From Pseudolysinimonas sp051954455 (lineage in GTDB: Bacteria; Actinomycetota; Actinomycetes; Actinomycetales; Microbacteriaceae), in NCBI RefSeq assembly GCF_051954455.1, contig NZ_JBQCHS010000013.1, forward strand, positions 116,194 to 180,193: 64,000 bases of DNA, written 5' to 3'. The position numbers and the translations under genes are program-made. How positions within the stretch are numbered: the stretch's first letter is position 1; each line of letters starts with the position of its first letter. Below the pieces are notes generated by a model, which was not told where the DNA came from, searched no databases, and saw only the letters and a list, made by a program, of their open reading frames with translations. Positions 1-8,947 of the stretch are shown in pieces.

Positions 1-302
1 GTCAGCCCGTCGGAGCTGACCTTGGGCAGGTCGGCGAGGTCGGCCGTCGGCACGCCCTTGTCGTCGGTGGTGAGGAGCGGCGTGTAGATCTGCGACAGCA
101 GCTGCACCGACTGCTCGGAGGTCGAGGTCCACGGCACGAGCTGCGTCGGGTCGGCGGTGATGCCGAAGACGAACTGTGCGTCCGCCTTGGCCGGACCGGG
201 CTTCGCGGCGGTGCCGGAGCAGCCGGCGAGCAGGAGCGCCGAGGCGGCGAGGGCCGCGGTGCCGGCGAGGAGGGAGCGGGCCCTCGTTCGGGTGACCTTC
301 AT
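1..302 (-). CDS. ABC transporter substrate-binding lipoprotein, family 5 (partial, N-terminus only)
   Basis: Only the first 100 codons are inside the window; the gene continues past base 1. The protein opens with a lipoprotein signal peptide: basic KVTRTRAR, a hydrophobic stretch, then the lipobox LLAGC with the lipidated Cys near residue 28. The mature start contains FGITADPTQLVPWTSTSE and a following LLSQIYTPLL, which is the typical beginning of family-5 peptide/nickel/opine-type binding proteins that deliver ligand to Dpp/Opp-like importers. A GAGGAG ribosome site lies 5-6 bases before the ATG. It is divergent from the RpiR regulator, a common regulator-transporter arrangement. The ligand cannot be read from this fragment. 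Confidence 0.75.
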   Translation of the reverse strand, partial: MKVTRTRARSLLAGTAALAASALLLAGCSGTAAKPGPAKADAQFVFGITADPTQLVPWTSTSEQSVQLLSQIYTPLLTTDDKGVPTADLADLPKVSSDGL

Positions 303-474
303 GGGGGACTCCTCAGGGTGAGCGTCTGCTGTGACGCATCGCGAACTGCGATGTTCGGACACACGTTACGTCATTTTTTGCCCCGTTCTTTTTCGAGTTT
401 GTAAATTTCTTCCTCTCGCGACGGACGCGCCGTCGCGTCGCCCGGCTACGGTGAGGCGTCGAGGAGGTGCGCCG
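303..474. promoter_or_regulatory. Divergent promoter region with a small palindrome
   Basis: This 172-base gap separates the divergent binding protein and RpiR genes. Its middle (about 361-412) is strikingly AT-rich for this genome and probably holds the promoters. A perfect 6-5-6 palindrome, CATCGC-gaact-GCGATG, occupies 337-353 in the leader of the binding-protein gene. It could be the RpiR operator or a leader hairpin. A TACGGT box at 447-452 fits a -10 element for the regulator. Confidence 0.45.
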
Positions 475-1362
475 ATGACGGAGAACGTGCTGGTGCGGCT
501 GCAGCAGGCGCTGCCCGGCCTGCGCCCGAGCGAGCGCCGGGTGGCGGAGGATCTGCTCGCCGACCCGACCACGGCCGCCGGCCTCACGATCGTCGAGCTC
601 GCGACCCGCAACGGCGTCTCCCCCACCACGGTGATGCGGCTGGCGCAGTCGGTCGGCCTGGACGGCTACACCCGGCTGCGCCTCGAGCTCGCGCGCGCCG
701 CCGCCGGCGAGGCCGACCGGCGGGTGGCGTTCGGAGTATCCGAGGGCGACATCGACCCCGCGGACGGCATCGCCGAAGTCGTGCGCAAGCTCGCGTTCCA
801 GGAGGCGCGCGCCGTCGAGGACACGGCGGCGCTCCTCGATCTCGCCGAGGTGGAGCAGGTCGTGGGGCGCATCGTCGACGCGCCGGTGGTCGACGTCTAC
901 GGCCAGGCGTCGAGCGGCCTGGCCGCTCAGGACCTGCAGCAGAAGCTGCGGCGGATCGGCCTGCTCGCGAACGCGTGGACCGACGCGCACCTCGCCCTGA
1001 CGAGCGCGGCCGTGCTGCCGCCGGGCGCGGTCGCGATCGCCTTCTCCCACTCCGGCGAGACCGAGGAGGCGCTCTCCTCGCTCCGCACCGCGGCGGCCGT
1101 CGGCGCCTTCACGGTCGCGGTCACGAACTTCCCCGAGTCGCCGCTCGCCCAGCTCGCGGATGCGGTGCTCACGACCGCGTCGCGCGAGACGCGCTACCGG
1201 TTCGGCGCGATGTCGAGCCGCATGGCGCAGCTCATGATCGTCGACGTCATCTTCATCGGCGTCGCCCAGCGCCGGCCCGACCGCGTCTCGGCGACGCTCG
1301 CCGCGACCTTCACCGCGGTCGAGGGCCGGCGGCGGCCGACCCGGAGCGGCGGGGCGGGTTAG
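475..1362 (+). CDS. MurR/RpiR family transcriptional regulator
   Basis: 295-residue regulator. The N-terminal RpiR helix-turn-helix (about residues 1-77) includes LTIVELATRNGVSPTTVMRL. A sugar-isomerase (SIS) ligand domain follows at about 120-260, with the phosphosugar-binding stretch FSHSGETEEAL. SIS domains of this family usually sense phosphorylated sugars or amino sugars. The frame is open from 331, but the ATG at 475 has a near-perfect GAGGAGG site at 461-467 and starts the family homology, so I chose it. It is divergent from the family-5 binding protein and probably controls it. Its TAG overlaps the stop codon of the convergent GNAT gene at 1359-1362. Confidence 0.88.
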   Translation: MTENVLVRLQQALPGLRPSERRVAEDLLADPTTAAGLTIVELATRNGVSPTTVMRLAQSVGLDGYTRLRLELARAAAGEADRRVAFGVSEGDIDPADGIAEVVRKLAFQEARAVEDTAALLDLAEVEQVVGRIVDAPVVDVYGQASSGLAAQDLQQKLRRIGLLANAWTDAHLALTSAAVLPPGAVAIAFSHSGETEEALSSLRTAAAVGAFTVAVTNFPESPLAQLADAVLTTASRETRYRFGAMSSRMAQLMIVDVIFIGVAQRRPDRVSATLAATFTAVEGRRRPTRSGGAG

Positions 1363-1868
1363 CGGTGACCTGCCGCGAGCTCCTTCGCCATCCGCAGCTG
1401 GGGCTCGCCCCACTCCTCCTGCACCTCGCGCTCGCCGGTGAGCCGCCATCCCCGACGCTCGTAGAACACGCGCGACGGCTCGTTGGCCTCGAAGACCCAG
1501 AGCGTCGCGCGGTGCGCGCCGAGCTCCGCGAGCCGGCGCTCCGCCTCGGCGAGCAGCGCACCGCCGGCTCCCGTGCCCTGCGCCGCGGGCGCGACGTAGA
1601 GCGACGCGACGTAGCCGCCGTCCTCCTCGAGGCGGAACCCGACGACCCCCAGCACCTCGGCGGCCACGGCCACGACGACCTCGGTCGGCCCCGCGAGCGT
1701 CCGCGCCCAGAGCTCCCGGGCGGACGCCGGGGTCATGCGCGCGACGAGCCCGGCCGGCATGACCTCCGCGTACGAGCCTCCCCAGCAGGCGAGGAAGACC
1801 CCGACGATCGCGTCCAGGTCGTCGTCGGCGGCGGGTCGCAGGACGACGCGCGCGGGCGCGACCGTCAC
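1359..1868 (-). CDS. GNAT family N-acetyltransferase
   Basis: 169-residue acetyltransferase with the complete GNAT fold: an N-terminal strand VVLRPAADDDLDAIVGVF, the acetyl-CoA pyrophosphate loop in VAPAAQGTGAGGALLAEAE (Q/RxxGxG/A-like), and the C-terminal ANEPSRVFYERRGW motif. The acceptor is unknown. The frame is open to 1892, but the GTG at 1868 overlaps the TGA of the upstream small membrane protein (GTGA), implying translational coupling, so I chose it. No Shine-Dalgarno is visible, which fits coupling. Confidence 0.85.
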   Translation of the reverse strand: MTVAPARVVLRPAADDDLDAIVGVFLACWGGSYAEVMPAGLVARMTPASARELWARTLAGPTEVVVAVAAEVLGVVGFRLEEDGGYVASLYVAPAAQGTGAGGALLAEAERRLAELGAHRATLWVFEANEPSRVFYERRGWRLTGEREVQEEWGEPQLRMAKELAAGHR

Positions 1869-2035
1869 CGGACGATGCGGGTGCCCGCCCACAGCAGACC
1901 GATGCCGCCGAGCAGGGCGACCGGGATGAGGCCCCAGAATCCGGCGTTGCCGGTCTGCCCGACGAGCTCGATCAGGGCGATCGGCAGCGCGCAGCCGATG
2001 AGCGCGACGATGATCCCGAGGATGAGGCGTGCCAT
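1865..2035 (-). CDS. Small two-helix membrane protein (56 residues)
   Basis: 56-codon gene beginning MARLILGIIVALIGC and ending WAGTRIVR. Almost the whole protein is two hydrophobic segments, about residues 4-25 and 33-51, joined by a short polar loop (VGQTGNAGF). This suggests a hairpin integral membrane protein. Its TGA overlaps the GTG of the acetyltransferase, so the two are probably co-translated. I do not recognise a family, and no function can be assigned. Support is the ATG start, the coupling and the continuous hydrophobicity. Confidence 0.65.
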   Translation of the reverse strand: MARLILGIIVALIGCALPIALIELVGQTGNAGFWGLIPVALLGGIGLLWAGTRIVR

Positions 2036-2084
2036 GGCTCCATCCTGCCCTCCCGGCGACGACGGCGGGTCACGGCGCGGCTCG

Positions 2085-2090
2085 TAGGAT
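2085..2090 (+). promoter_or_regulatory. -10 box TAGGAT, six bases before the start codon
   Basis: TAGGAT at 2085-2090 is followed by exactly six bases and then the ATG at 2097. With transcription starting about 7 bases past the -10 box, the mRNA of the serine hydrolase would begin at or next to the ATG. No Shine-Dalgarno is present. Confidence 0.5.
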
Positions 2091-2096
2091 CGGGCG

Positions 2097-3443
2097 ATGG
2101 CCTACGAGCTGCTCGACACCACCCGACGGAGCCTCGATCGGATGGCGGTGGAGGCTCAGCGGGCCAGCCGCACCCCGGCGCTCGCAGCCGGCGTCGCGCA
2201 CCGCGGCGACCTGGTCTGGAGCGCCGGCGTCGGCCGGGCCGACCTCGCCGACCCGACGGTGCCGCTCGACGTCGACACGCAGTTCCTCATCGCCAGCAAC
2301 ACGAAGACCTTCGTCGCGTCGATGATCATGCAGCTGCGCGACGAGGGGCGGTTGCGGCTCGACGATCAGGTCGACGACCTCCTGCCCGGCAGCCGCCGGC
2401 CCGGCGTGACCGTGCGGCAGCTGCTCACCCACGTGAGCGGGATGCAGCGCGAGTCGGTCGCGCCCGAGTTCTGGGACACCCTCGAGATCCCCGACGCGGG
2501 CCGCTTCGTCGACGACTGGAACGCCGCCGAGCGGGTGCTCGAGCCGCACGCGACCTGGCACTACAGCAACCTCGGGTACATCGTCCTCGGCGAGATCATC
2601 GGACGCCTCGACGGCCGGCCGTGGACGGAGAGCCTGCGGGCGCGCCTGCTCGATCCGATCGGCCTGCACGACACGACGCTCGAACCGCGGGCGCCGATGG
2701 CGGGGCGCTACTACGTCTCCCCTTTCACCGACGTCCCGGTCGACGAGCCCGAGCTGTTCCTCGGCATCCTCCAGGCCGCGGGCGGCCTCGCGAGCACGGT
2801 CGCCGATCTGGCACGCTGGCACGGGTTCCTGCTCGACCCCGACGAGTCGGTGCTCCGCCGCGACACCGTGTCCGAGATGCTCGAGCCGCGCGCCGTGCGC
2901 GACGACGAGTTCAGCGCCGCGCACGGCCTCGGGTTCATGATCGCGCGCGTCGACGGCCGCACCTGGTTCGGCCACACCGGCGGCACCCCCGGCGGCATCA
3001 CAGGCGTCTTCTCGCACCGCGAGTCCGGCACGACGGGGGTCGTGCTCACGAACAACACGGGATCGAAGGATCCGGCCGGCACCGCGATCCGGCTCGGCGC
3101 CCACGTCGTCGCCCACGATCCCGCGCCGCTCGACCCGTGGACGCCGGGCACGGCCGTTCCCGGCCTGGAGCCGCTCGTCGGACTGTGGTTCTCCGAGGGC
3201 GCCCCGTTCACGTTCCGGATCCGGTCGGGACGACTCGAGGCGGTCGTCGGCGGCCCGGAGTCGAGCTCGCCGCCGTCGGTCTTCGAGCCGGACGGCACGG
3301 ACGCCTTCCGCACCGTGGCGGGCCGCGAGCGCGGCGAGCGGCTGACCGTGCGGCGCCGCCCCGACGGATCGGTGCAGGCGCTCAACTGGGCGACCTACCG
3401 GTTCACGCGCGAGCCGCTGGGCTTCGGCGAGACCTCGCGCTGA
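2097..3443 (+). CDS. Serine hydrolase, class C beta-lactamase / DD-peptidase fold
   Basis: 448 residues. The three motifs of the serine beta-lactamase/penicillin-binding fold are present: SxxK as S67-N-T-K70, YxN as Y156-S-N158, and HTGG at 293-296 replacing KTG. HTGG and the YSNLGY context are typical of the esterase/D-aminopeptidase-like branch rather than true AmpC. There is no signal peptide or membrane segment, so it is probably cytoplasmic. A C-terminal beta-rich region (about 355-448) resembles the lipocalin-like tail found in this family. The substrate is unknown; roles in D-amino-acid peptides or ester hydrolysis are possible. Confidence 0.85.
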   Translation: MAYELLDTTRRSLDRMAVEAQRASRTPALAAGVAHRGDLVWSAGVGRADLADPTVPLDVDTQFLIASNTKTFVASMIMQLRDEGRLRLDDQVDDLLPGSRRPGVTVRQLLTHVSGMQRESVAPEFWDTLEIPDAGRFVDDWNAAERVLEPHATWHYSNLGYIVLGEIIGRLDGRPWTESLRARLLDPIGLHDTTLEPRAPMAGRYYVSPFTDVPVDEPELFLGILQAAGGLASTVADLARWHGFLLDPDESVLRRDTVSEMLEPRAVRDDEFSAAHGLGFMIARVDGRTWFGHTGGTPGGITGVFSHRESGTTGVVLTNNTGSKDPAGTAIRLGAHVVAHDPAPLDPWTPGTAVPGLEPLVGLWFSEGAPFTFRIRSGRLEAVVGGPESSSPPSVFEPDGTDAFRTVAGRERGERLTVRRRPDGSVQALNWATYRFTREPLGFGETSR

Positions 3444-3568
3444 CGACGCCTTTCGGATCCGGGGCTGGCGCTCCGGAGAATTCACGCTAGTCTCAACTTC
3501 ATCGCGGGCTCGGAATCTGCGTGATCCGAGCGGCTGGGGACGCCGTACGCGATGCAGGGGAGTTCTAC

Positions 3569-6500
3569 GTGGCCGTTCGCGCCCGTGCGATTGTCGACGT
3601 CCGTTCCCGGAGGGCGCGAGCTGCCGCCGCCCTCCTCGCCACCGCCGTGATCGCGGCGATGGCCGGGGTCTTCGTGCAGCCGGCACTGCCGACGCAGGCG
3701 GCTCCTGGGACTCCCGGGACACCACAGGCGCCGGGAGTGGTGTACTCCGAGACCTTCGAGAACGGGGTCGGCACCACTCCGGTCGGCCTCACCTCCTACA
3801 CGGGCCCCACGGGACAGACCTACACCGCGGACAACGTCTGGCTCACCGCCTGCAACGGTCAGATCCGCAACTTCAACACCCCGTACACGACGCTCGGCAA
3901 CTGCGTCAGCACGACCGACACGTCCCGGCTCAACCAGCTCGCCTACGCGCTCGGCGTGCACGCCGGATCGGCGACCCCGGCGACGAACCACGCGGTGACC
4001 GCCTACACCGAGAACAACCCGGGCGCCAACGCCGTGGAGTTCGCGACGACGAGCGGCATCCCGCTCGCGTCGTCGTCCGGTCGCTACCTGACCTTCCAGG
4101 TCGACGCGGCCGCCATCAACTGCCCGCCGGTCGCGTCGTCGCCGCTCTATCAGTTCGCCTTCGTCGCCGCGAACGGAACGGCGACGAACGTCGGCGGCCA
4201 GATCAACGTGTGCTCGTCGGGCACGAACGTCGCCGTCCCGGCCAGCGGCGTGGTCGCCGCGGACACCGCGCGGGTCGGCACCTACACGTCGAACGGCTCG
4301 ATCCTCTTCTCGGGTTCGGCCGTCGGTGTCCGTCTGCAGAACGCGAACGGATCGGGCGCCGGCAACGACGCCGCGTTCGACAACCTCCGCATCCTCGATG
4401 TCACACCCCAGCTCGACAAGTCGTTCAGCCCGGCGATCGCTCCGACCGGCGGCACCTCGACGCTGACGTTCACGGTCACCAATACGACCGAGCTCGCCGC
4501 GAAGAACGGCTGGTCGTTCTCCGACGCGCTCCCGAGCGGACTGACCGTGGCGGCGACGCCCGCCGTCGCCACCACCTGCCCGGCCGGCGTGGTCACCGCG
4601 CCCGCGGGCGCGACGACGGTCGGCGTCACCGGCAACCTCAGCGCGGGCATGGCGTCCTGCACCGTCTCGGTCGACGTCACGTCGGCGACTCCCGGGTCGT
4701 ACAGCAACGGGCCGGGCAACGTGACGACCACCGGGTTGAACGCTCCGGGCACCGCGGACGTGGCCTTCCAGAGCCCGGCGATCACCCTCGTCAAGCACGC
4801 GGGCGCCCCGACCGACGTCAACGGCAACGGCGTGACGGACGCGGGCGACACCATCGCGTACACGTTCACCGTGACCAACTCGGGCGACGTGCCCCTCACC
4901 GGGGTCGGCGTGACCGATGCGAAGGCCGGAGCCGTCACCTGCCCGACCCCCTCGTTGGCCCCGGGCGCGGCCGTGACCTGCACGGCTGATGCGCTCTACA
5001 CCGTCACCGCGGCGGACGTGACGGCCGGCTCGGTCGACAACAGCGCCACTGCCTCCGGGACCCCGCCGACCGGGCCGGCGATCACCTCGACACCGTCGAC
5101 CACCTCGACCCCGGCCACCGCACCCGCCCCGGGCATCTCGATCGTGAAGTCCGTGACGCCGTCGGGTCCGGCCACCTTCGTGCCCGGCCAGACGTTGACG
5201 TACCACTTCGTCGTCACCAACACGGGCAACGTCGCGCTGAGCGGCATCGTCGTGACCGACAGCGGGTTCACCGGTACCGGCGCATTCCCGACGAACCCGC
5301 CCTGTCCGCAGACGTCCCTCGCACCCGGTGCCCAGATGACGTGCGACGTCGACTACGTCCTCACCTCCGACGACCTGAACGCCGGCAGCGTGAGCAACAG
5401 CGCGACCGCGGAGGGGACTCCCGCCGGATCGACCACGCCGGTGACGTCGACGCCCTCGTCGGCCGTGGTGCCGACGCCGCCGGCGCCCGGTATCACCCTC
5501 GCGAAGTCGGTGAGCCCGACCACGATCACCGCGGCGGGCCAGGCCGTCACGTTCTCGTTCCTGATCACCAACACCGGCAACGTGAGCCTCAGCGGGATCG
5601 GCGTCGACGAGACCGCGTTCTCGGGCACCGGCACCCTCGGAGCGCTCAACTGCCCGCAGACGACGCTGCTCGCCGGGCAGTTCGAGACCTGCACCGCCGC
5701 GTACACCGCGACCCAGGCGGATGTCGACTCCGGCGCGATCACCAACACGGCGACGGCCACCGGCACCCCGCCGACCGGCGCCGACGTGGTGAGCGGACCG
5801 TCGAGCGCGCGCGTCGACGCGACCCGGACGCCGGCGATCTCGATCGTGAAGAGCGCCAACCCGACGGCGGCCGCGGTGAACCAGCGCGTCGTCTTCTCGT
5901 TCCTCATCACGAACACCGGCAACGTGACGCTGCAGAATCCGATCATCACCGACAGCGGCTTCTCCGGCACCGCGGGTCTCGGTCCGATCACCTGCCCGGC
6001 CGGTCCCATCACGCTGGCGCCCGGGGACGACGTGACCTGCACGGCCGACTACACGCTGACCCAGGCGGACGTCGATGCGGGCACGCTGACCAACACCGCC
6101 ACCGTGACCGCGCAGTCGCCCGCGGGCACCACGCCTCCGGTCTCGACGCCGTCCACCGCGACGGTCACGACGAGCCCGGCGCCGGCGCTCACGCTCGTGA
6201 AGTCGGCGAGCGTCGGCACGGTCACCCACGTCGGCGACGTCATCACGTACTCGTTCCGGGTCACCAACACGGGCAACGTGACGATCACGAGCCCGGCCGT
6301 GCGCGAGACCTCGTTCACCGGGCACGGGACGATGTCCGCGCTGAGCTGCCCCACCGGCGTCTCGCCCCTGGCCCCGGCCGCGACCTTCACCTGCACGGCG
6401 ACCTACACGGTCGTCGCCGCGGACCTGAGCACCGGCGGCCGGATCCAGAACACGGCGACCGTATCGGGCACGCTCCCGAACGGGGGCACGATCACGAGCG

Positions 6501-6655
6501 ACCCGTCGACCGTGACCGTGGCGACGGACCCGCCGGCCGGGCTGGCCCTGACCGGCAGCGACCTGCTGCAGCCGGGGCTGGCGGCGGCGATCATGCTGCT
6601 GCTGACGGGCGGGTTGATCGTCGTGATCCGACGGCGGAACGGCACCGTCGAGTAG
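3569..6655 (+). CDS. Cell-wall-anchored surface protein with DUF11-type repeats
   Basis: About 1028 residues. An N-terminal signal peptide (basic RSRRARAAA, then a hydrophobic run, cleavage near TQA-AP at residue 44) leads to a globular N-terminal region (about 45-275). Six DUF11-like Ig-fold repeats follow: one divergent copy from about base 4400, then copies from about 4781, 5134, 5492, 5837 and 6188. Each has a variant of I(S/T)IVKS..., FSFLITNTGNV and a paired-Cys CP...LAPG...CTA segment. The C-terminus carries LALTG (residues 992-996), a transmembrane segment and a RRR tail. This is a sorting signal; LAxTG is the preference known for class E sortases. The frame is open from 3521, but GTG 3569 has an AGGGGAG site at 3556-3562. 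The likely role is structural or adhesive. Confidence 0.85.
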   Translation: MAVRARAIVDVRSRRARAAAALLATAVIAAMAGVFVQPALPTQAAPGTPGTPQAPGVVYSETFENGVGTTPVGLTSYTGPTGQTYTADNVWLTACNGQIRNFNTPYTTLGNCVSTTDTSRLNQLAYALGVHAGSATPATNHAVTAYTENNPGANAVEFATTSGIPLASSSGRYLTFQVDAAAINCPPVASSPLYQFAFVAANGTATNVGGQINVCSSGTNVAVPASGVVAADTARVGTYTSNGSILFSGSAVGVRLQNANGSGAGNDAAFDNLRILDVTPQLDKSFSPAIAPTGGTSTLTFTVTNTTELAAKNGWSFSDALPSGLTVAATPAVATTCPAGVVTAPAGATTVGVTGNLSAGMASCTVSVDVTSATPGSYSNGPGNVTTTGLNAPGTADVAFQSPAITLVKHAGAPTDVNGNGVTDAGDTIAYTFTVTNSGDVPLTGVGVTDAKAGAVTCPTPSLAPGAAVTCTADALYTVTAADVTAGSVDNSATASGTPPTGPAITSTPSTTSTPATAPAPGISIVKSVTPSGPATFVPGQTLTYHFVVTNTGNVALSGIVVTDSGFTGTGAFPTNPPCPQTSLAPGAQMTCDVDYVLTSDDLNAGSVSNSATAEGTPAGSTTPVTSTPSSAVVPTPPAPGITLAKSVSPTTITAAGQAVTFSFLITNTGNVSLSGIGVDETAFSGTGTLGALNCPQTTLLAGQFETCTAAYTATQADVDSGAITNTATATGTPPTGADVVSGPSSARVDATRTPAISIVKSANPTAAAVNQRVVFSFLITNTGNVTLQNPIITDSGFSGTAGLGPITCPAGPITLAPGDDVTCTADYTLTQADVDAGTLTNTATVTAQSPAGTTPPVSTPSTATVTTSPAPALTLVKSASVGTVTHVGDVITYSFRVTNTGNVTITSPAVRETSFTGHGTMSALSCPTGVSPLAPAATFTCTATYTVVAADLSTGGRIQNTATVSGTLPNGGTITSDPSTVTVATDPPAGLALTGSDLLQPGLAAAIMLLLTGGLIVVIRRRNGTVE
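4781..6500 (+). repeat. Five tandem DUF11-type coding repeats (about 350 bp each)
   Basis: Successive units start at about 4781, 5134, 5492, 5837 and 6188. The DNA is repetitive as well as the protein: close variants of ACCAACACCGGCAACGTG recur in each of the units near 5216, 5567, 5909 and 6259. Such direct repeats can recombine and change repeat number between strains. Confidence 0.75.
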
Positions 6656-6662
6656 CCGCGAC

Positions 6663-6691
6663 GGCGCCCGGCGGACCTCCCGCCGGGCGCC
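6663..6691 (+). terminator. GC-rich hairpin after the surface-protein gene
   Basis: A perfect 12-bp stem (GGCGCCCGGCGG at 6663-6674 with its complement at 6680-6691) closes a 5-base loop just after the surface-protein stop codon. No T-tract follows, as is usual for actinobacterial terminators. Confidence 0.65.
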
Positions 6692-6700
6692 GCGCGCTCC

Positions 6701-6706
6701 TACGAT
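6701..6706 (+). promoter_or_regulatory. -10 box TACGAT, six bases before the start codon
   Basis: TACGAT at 6701-6706 precedes the GTG at 6713 by six bases, the spacing expected for a leaderless transcript. No ribosome site is visible. Confidence 0.5.
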
Positions 6707-6712
6707 GAGGGC

Positions 6713-8941
6713 GTGACGGTTGCCCCCAGCCCCCGCGTCGAGGAGCTCCTTGCGCGGATGAGCGTCGCCGACAAGGTCGGCCAGCTGATCCAGTACTTCT
6801 CGTTCTCGCTGCCCGAGGGCGCGACCTCGGACGTGGTAGGCGACGTCGCCGGCCAGCCGCGGGCCGTGGACGCGGCGCTCGACGCCGGCGGCGTCGGGTC
6901 GTTGCTGTTCGTGACGGACCCGGCGCGGATCAACGCGCTGCAGCGCCGCGCGATCGCGGGGAACGCGCACGGGATCCCGGTGCTGTTCGGGTTCGACGTG
7001 ATTCACGGGCTCCGCACGATCCTGCCCGTGCCGATCGCCATGGCGGCGACGTGGGACGCCGGGATCGTCGAGCGCGCGCAGGCGGTCGCGGCGGCCGAGG
7101 CGCGCGCCGTCGGCATCCGCTGGACCTTCGCGCCCATGGTCGACATCGCGCGCGACGCGCGGTGGGGGCGGATGATCGAGGGCGCCGGGGAGGACCCGCT
7201 GCTCGGCGGGATCGTGGCGGCGGCGCAGGTGCGCGGGTTCCAGGGCGGGGGCGCGGATCGCATCCCGGCCGATCGGATCCTCGCCGGGCCCAAGCACTTC
7301 GCCGGCTACGGGGCGGCGCTCGGCGGCCGCGACTACGACCAGTCGGAGATCTCCGACCAGGAGCTCTGGAACGTCTACCTCCCGCCGTTCCGTGCGGCGA
7401 TCGAGGCGGGCGCCGGCAACATCATGGCGGCGTACATGGACCTCAACGGGGTTCCGGCGAGCGGCAACCGCTGGCTGCTGACCGATGTGCTGCGCGACGC
7501 GTTCGGCTTCGAGGGGTTCGTCGTGAGCGACGCGAACTCGGTCAAGGATCTCGAGACGCACCACTTCGCGGAAGGCCCGACGGATGCGGGGGTGCGGGCC
7601 CTCCAGGCCGGGCTCGACCTGGAGATGGCGATCGCCGATCCCGCCTTCGCGCACCTCGTCGACGCGGTGGAGTCGGGCCGGGTGAGCGAGACGGAGCTCG
7701 ACACGAGCGTGCGCCGGCTGCTCGCCGCGAAGGAGGCGCTCGGGCTGTTCGACGACCCGTACGTCGACGAGGAGGCGGCCGCGCGCGTGCTGGCCGACCC
7801 GGCGCATCGCGACGTCGCCCGCGCGACGGCGGCCGCCTCCGCGGTCCTGCTGCGCAACGAGGGCGGCGTCCTGCCGCTCGATGCCTCCGCGCTCTCCCAG
7901 GTCGCCGTCATCGGTCCCTACGCCGGCTCGAAGCGCGACACCCTCGGCCCGTGGGTGTTCGACTACGACCTCGACGAGACCGTGACGATCCTCGACGGGG
8001 TCCGCGCCCGCCTGGGCACCGCCGTCACCGTCACGCACGCGGCCGGCGTGCCGCGGGTGACGCGCGAGTTCCCGTCGCTGTTCGACATGTTCGAGCCGCC
8101 CGTGCCGCCCACCGGTGACCCGGATGAGCTGATCGCGGGGGCGGTGGCGGCCGCCTCGGCCGCCGAGGTCGCGATCCTCGTCCTCGGTGAGAACCAGGAG
8201 ATGATCGGCGAGAACGCGTCGCGCGCCTCCCTCGAGCTGCCGGGCGCCCAGCAGCGGCTGCTCGAGGAGGTCGTCGCGACCGGCACGCCCGTCGTCCTCG
8301 TGCTCATGAGCGGCCGCCCGCTCGACCTGCGCTGGGCGTCGGAGCACGTGCCCGCGATCCTCGAGGTCTGGTACCCCGGCACGCGCGGCGGCGAGGCGGT
8401 CGCGGACCTGCTGGTCGGCGACGCGACCCCGCGCGGGCGGCTGCCGTTCACCTGGCCGCGGAGCGTCGGGCAGGTGCCGATGCACCACGCCGTCACCCGC
8501 TCCCATGACCCGCAGAAGCAGGGGCAGCGCTACTGGGACGAGCAGAGCACCCCGCTCTACCCGTTCGGCTTCGGCCTCTCGTACGCGACCTTCTCCTACG
8601 GCGAGGTCGCCGTGTCGACACCGGAATGCGACCGCGACGGCCGGATCGAGGTGACGGTGGAGCTCACCAACACCTCCGCGATCGACGGCGTCGAGGTCGC
8701 CCAGCTCTACCTGCACCAGCGCTCGGGGACCTCGTCGCGGCCGCTGCGGAAGCTCACCGCCTTCCGCGTGGTCGAGCTCGCCGCCGGGGCGACGGAGCGC
8801 GTCGCGTTCACGGTCGGCCCCGACCAGCGCCGGTACTGGAGCGCCGCGACCCGCGACTGGACCCTCGACGCGGCCGAGTTCGAGGTCTACGTCGGTCCGG
8901 ACGCGACCGCGGAGCGCTCCGCGACCTTCCGGGTGCGGTAG
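6713..8941 (+). CDS. Glycoside hydrolase family 3 (beta-glucosidase / beta-xylosidase)
   Basis: 742 residues with the full GH3 layout: an (alpha/beta)8 domain (about 1-330) with the catalytic nucleophile Asp at about 273 in FVVSDAN, an (alpha/beta)6 domain with GENQEMIGENASRASLELPG containing the candidate acid/base Glu, and a C-terminal fibronectin-III-like domain (about 640-742). It lacks a signal peptide, so it should hydrolyse imported oligosaccharides in the cytoplasm. The exact sugar cannot be read; this layout covers beta-glucosidases and beta-xylosidases. It is preceded by the terminator and its own TACGAT promoter, so it is transcribed separately from the surface-protein gene. Confidence 0.9.
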   Translation: MTVAPSPRVEELLARMSVADKVGQLIQYFSFSLPEGATSDVVGDVAGQPRAVDAALDAGGVGSLLFVTDPARINALQRRAIAGNAHGIPVLFGFDVIHGLRTILPVPIAMAATWDAGIVERAQAVAAAEARAVGIRWTFAPMVDIARDARWGRMIEGAGEDPLLGGIVAAAQVRGFQGGGADRIPADRILAGPKHFAGYGAALGGRDYDQSEISDQELWNVYLPPFRAAIEAGAGNIMAAYMDLNGVPASGNRWLLTDVLRDAFGFEGFVVSDANSVKDLETHHFAEGPTDAGVRALQAGLDLEMAIADPAFAHLVDAVESGRVSETELDTSVRRLLAAKEALGLFDDPYVDEEAAARVLADPAHRDVARATAAASAVLLRNEGGVLPLDASALSQVAVIGPYAGSKRDTLGPWVFDYDLDETVTILDGVRARLGTAVTVTHAAGVPRVTREFPSLFDMFEPPVPPTGDPDELIAGAVAAASAAEVAILVLGENQEMIGENASRASLELPGAQQRLLEEVVATGTPVVLVLMSGRPLDLRWASEHVPAILEVWYPGTRGGEAVADLLVGDATPRGRLPFTWPRSVGQVPMHHAVTRSHDPQKQGQRYWDEQSTPLYPFGFGLSYATFSYGEVAVSTPECDRDGRIEVTVELTNTSAIDGVEVAQLYLHQRSGTSSRPLRKLTAFRVVELAAGATERVAFTVGPDQRRYWSAATRDWTLDAAEFEVYVGPDATAERSATFRVR

Positions 8942-8947
8942 CCGCCG

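Noticed and set aside
2097..3443. Antibiotic-resistance beta-lactamase
   Set aside because: There is no export signal, and the HTGG/YSN context fits the esterase and peptidase branch of the fold.
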